64,000 nucleotides of DNA from Sinotaia quadrata (Eukaryota > Mollusca > Gastropoda > Architaenioglossa > Viviparidae), in the NCBI GenBank assembly GCA_028829895.1, contig CM054182.1:17628001-17692000 (forward strand). Reading direction: 5' to 3'. Shown one piece after another: positions 23,095-64,000 of the stretch. Under the pieces are notes generated by a model. That model searched no databases and had not been told where the DNA came from. It saw only the letters and a list, made by a program, of their open reading frames with translations. Numbering within the stretch: position 1 is the stretch's first letter; each line of letters begins with the position of its first letter. Position numbers and translations under genes: made by a program.

Positions 23095-23350
23095 GAGTTT
23101 GATTCCTAAAACAGTTTATTGGTTTACTAAAAGATTATAAACAAGTTTAATTCCAGTAACAATGGTTTATTGGCTTACTAAAAGATTATTATAAGTTTCA
23201 TGAGAATAACAATGGTTTATTGGTTTACTAAAAGATTATAAACAAGTTTGATTCCAATAATAATGGTTTATTTGTTTACTAAAAGATTATAAATAAGTTT
23301 GATTCCAATAACAATAGTTTATTAATTTACTAAAAGATTATAAAGTTTCA
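23095..23350. repeat. Minisatellite, about 55 bp unit
   Basis: Four to five units with TGGTTTATTGGTTTACTAAA, AGATTATAAACAAGTTT and GATTCCAATAA. Confidence 0.9.
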
Positions 23351-23768
23351 TGAGAATAGTAGCTTTGGCTTTCCAAAGCACCAGTTGTAAAAACAAATTT
23401 AAATAAACAAACAAAATATAATTGCTCTAAATTACCAAATGTTTATATTCTGAAAACTCTCCTTACAATAATATTTAAATAACATTTGTCCAGTACTAAT
23501 ATAAATATTAAACAATAATAACATCCTGAAACAAATTATAATTTTATTGGGGATTGACTATGTCTAGAACAAATTATAAACACAGGTAAACATACTTTAA
23601 GTGTGATTTTGTTTATACAACTGGTGCTTTGGAAAGCATATCTTTTTATGTATTTCAAACTCCTGTAACATCAACATTTTTGTAATTTTTAACCTTTTCT
23701 TATGTTTTTATGCAAGCATTAAGCCCTGTTGTACTATTCAACATGTAAAATAATTAGATTTCATCCAC

Positions 23769-23774
23769 TTTATT
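23769..23774 (-). terminator. Candidate polyadenylation signal of gene B
   Basis: On the - strand this reads AATAAA, about 560 bases past the gene B stop. It is the nearest AATAAA I find in that direction. Inferred from position only. Confidence 0.35.
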
Positions 23775-24333
23775 TTGAGCACTTTATATTGAGCACTTAG
23801 TGTAACAAAATGGTACACTTCCCCAGAGAATAAGCTATATCCATAAGCACAGAGAATAAGCTATATCCATAAGCAGCTATCTTTCAAAACTCATCTTCAG
23901 TGAAAAAGTGCTTTTACCATTCCAATAAATTATTTGCATAAATTAAAACAAATATTGAGCAATGAAAAAAAAAACTTGCACTCATAAATTAAAAAAAAAC
24001 AACATAAGTGAATGGTTCTTAAAATAATTTCAAAATAAAACTTAAAAGTTGGAGACTGTCAGTTTGACAGATAAAAAACAGGAAGTGAAGATATTGCCTG
24101 CATGTATTAAAATAAATATCAACAATAAAGAAGCTGCATTTAATAACAAATATTGAAAATACACATTTTAATAATTATGATACTTTCAAACTAGTGAAAT
24201 AATGACTGGACAGAAATACATGAGATAAATTATGTTAAATAGTAAAAGTCCTGTTTGAAAAGCTCTTTAATATCCACTTAGACACCACTATTTTCATATT
24301 AAGAGCAGCTTCAATTTGTTCAATGTTTTTGCT

Positions 24334-63104
<38,771 letters not shown>

Positions 63105-63124
63105 CTGAAATAAATGAGCAATTT

Positions 63125-63310
63125 GGGTGAATAATCAAGTCCTGACATTGCTGTAAATAACCAAGTCCTGACATTGCTGTAAGTCATCTAATCCTGACAT
63201 TGCTGTAAGTCATCTAGTCCTGACATTGCTGTAAGTAATCTAGTCCTGACATTATTGTAAGTCATCTAGTTCTGACATTGCTGTAAGTCATCTAGTCCTG
63301 ACATTACTAT
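63125..63310. repeat. Minisatellite, about 30 bp unit
   Basis: Six units with TAGTCCTGACATTGCTGTAA + GTCATC, immediately upstream (- strand) of exon 63104. Confidence 0.93.
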
Positions 63311-64000
63311 AACTGTGTATTCAGCCAGTATTCCCATAATAATGTTGTATTGATATGATGTCTGTACTTCCTGAAATAAGTAACCATTCCTTAAATATGA
63401 ACAATCCTCTCGTTGTTACTATGATGTCCATACTTCCCTAGATAAGTATTCATTTAGTAATGTCAACAATCCAGTCATTAATATAATGAGTGAATTATGC
63501 CATTACTTCCTGAATAATTAATTACTATTGTTAAAAATATTGATCCTAATGTAATGCTTTAGCAACTTTCTGAACAGTCATTATTAATCCTAGCAATCTG
63601 ATGTAATGTGATGATGTTGCCAATTCTCCCATTAATAATTATTAATACTGGCATTGCTGATGTGATGATGTTTACAGTTCTCCAATTAATACTCATTATT
63701 AATTTGTATTATAGATGTAATATGTTTATATTGAAAATACTCCCAATAATAGTATGAACAAGGATTTCTATATACTGTCTGCTTTATTATATTATTTAAA
63801 CAAAAATGTCTTAATTTTGTTATATATTTTCTTAATTATACCTGTTTAATATTGTATGAAATGCTCTTATATTCCATGTTCTTATCTAATTGAGATGATA
63901 ATACATATCTTAAACACACCATATATATAAATTAAAATGACAAACAGAAAGCAAATGCTTAGAGCTTTAACTTTTAAGTTTCCTTGCTGTCTATTAACGA
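63311..64000. other. No gene recognised at right edge
   Basis: AT-rich sequence with loose repeats. The upstream exon implied by the acceptor at 63105 was not found here. Confidence 0.5.

Overview
The window is AT-rich metazoan genomic DNA with short exons split by long introns and a very high density of tandem repeats. I can support two protein-coding genes, both of the transmembrane channel-like (TMC) family. They lie tail to tail: gene A on the + strand (3' half, nine exons, 932-15406) and gene B on the - strand (apparently complete, about 15 core exons from 46709 down to the stop at 24334, plus two or three candidate 5' exons reaching 63104). The protein families and the minisatellite-rich, intron-rich layout suggest an invertebrate, most likely a lophotrochozoan such as a mollusc. 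That is an inference and not a species call.

Layout. 1-931: minisatellites and no recognisable exon; the 5' half of gene A lies off the left edge. 932-15406: TMC gene A from the TM4 region to the stop codon. 15407-about 16150: its 3' UTR. 16200-23700: intergenic DNA with a decayed non-LTR retrotransposon fragment, a hAT-like end motif, a (GT)n run and several minisatellites. 23769-46709: the core of TMC gene B, read right to left, encoding TM1 through the C-terminal tail. 46800-63104: long 5' intron(s) of gene B, with candidate alternative first exons at 47084-47144, 53934-54133 and 62936-63104, a small hAT-type element, a dispersed repeat that is the inverted partner of one inside gene B, and many minisatellites. 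63105-64000: no gene seen.

Genes A and B share exon phases, and four homologous exons have identical lengths (98, 76, 131 and 79 nt). They are therefore paralogues from a duplication followed by, or accompanied by, inversion. The tail motif EARDKQFLL in A and the overall pattern resemble the TMC5/7 side of the family more than TMC1/2. Both should be multi-pass membrane proteins of the TMC channel/scramblase fold. Their physiological role cannot be read from the sequence.

The most striking structure is not a gene. At least a dozen splice junctions of these two genes sit at the edge of a minisatellite whose repeat unit contains the junction itself: the last exon bases plus the donor, or the acceptor plus the first exon bases. 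Each such intron therefore carries an array of 2 to about 14 near-copies of the true splice site, running away from the exon into the intron. In the six cases I read through, continuing past the true donor meets an in-frame stop. A second notable feature is an acceptor whose pyrimidine tract is a pure (TG)24 run directly before CAG. No tRNA or rRNA gene, CRISPR array or operon was found.
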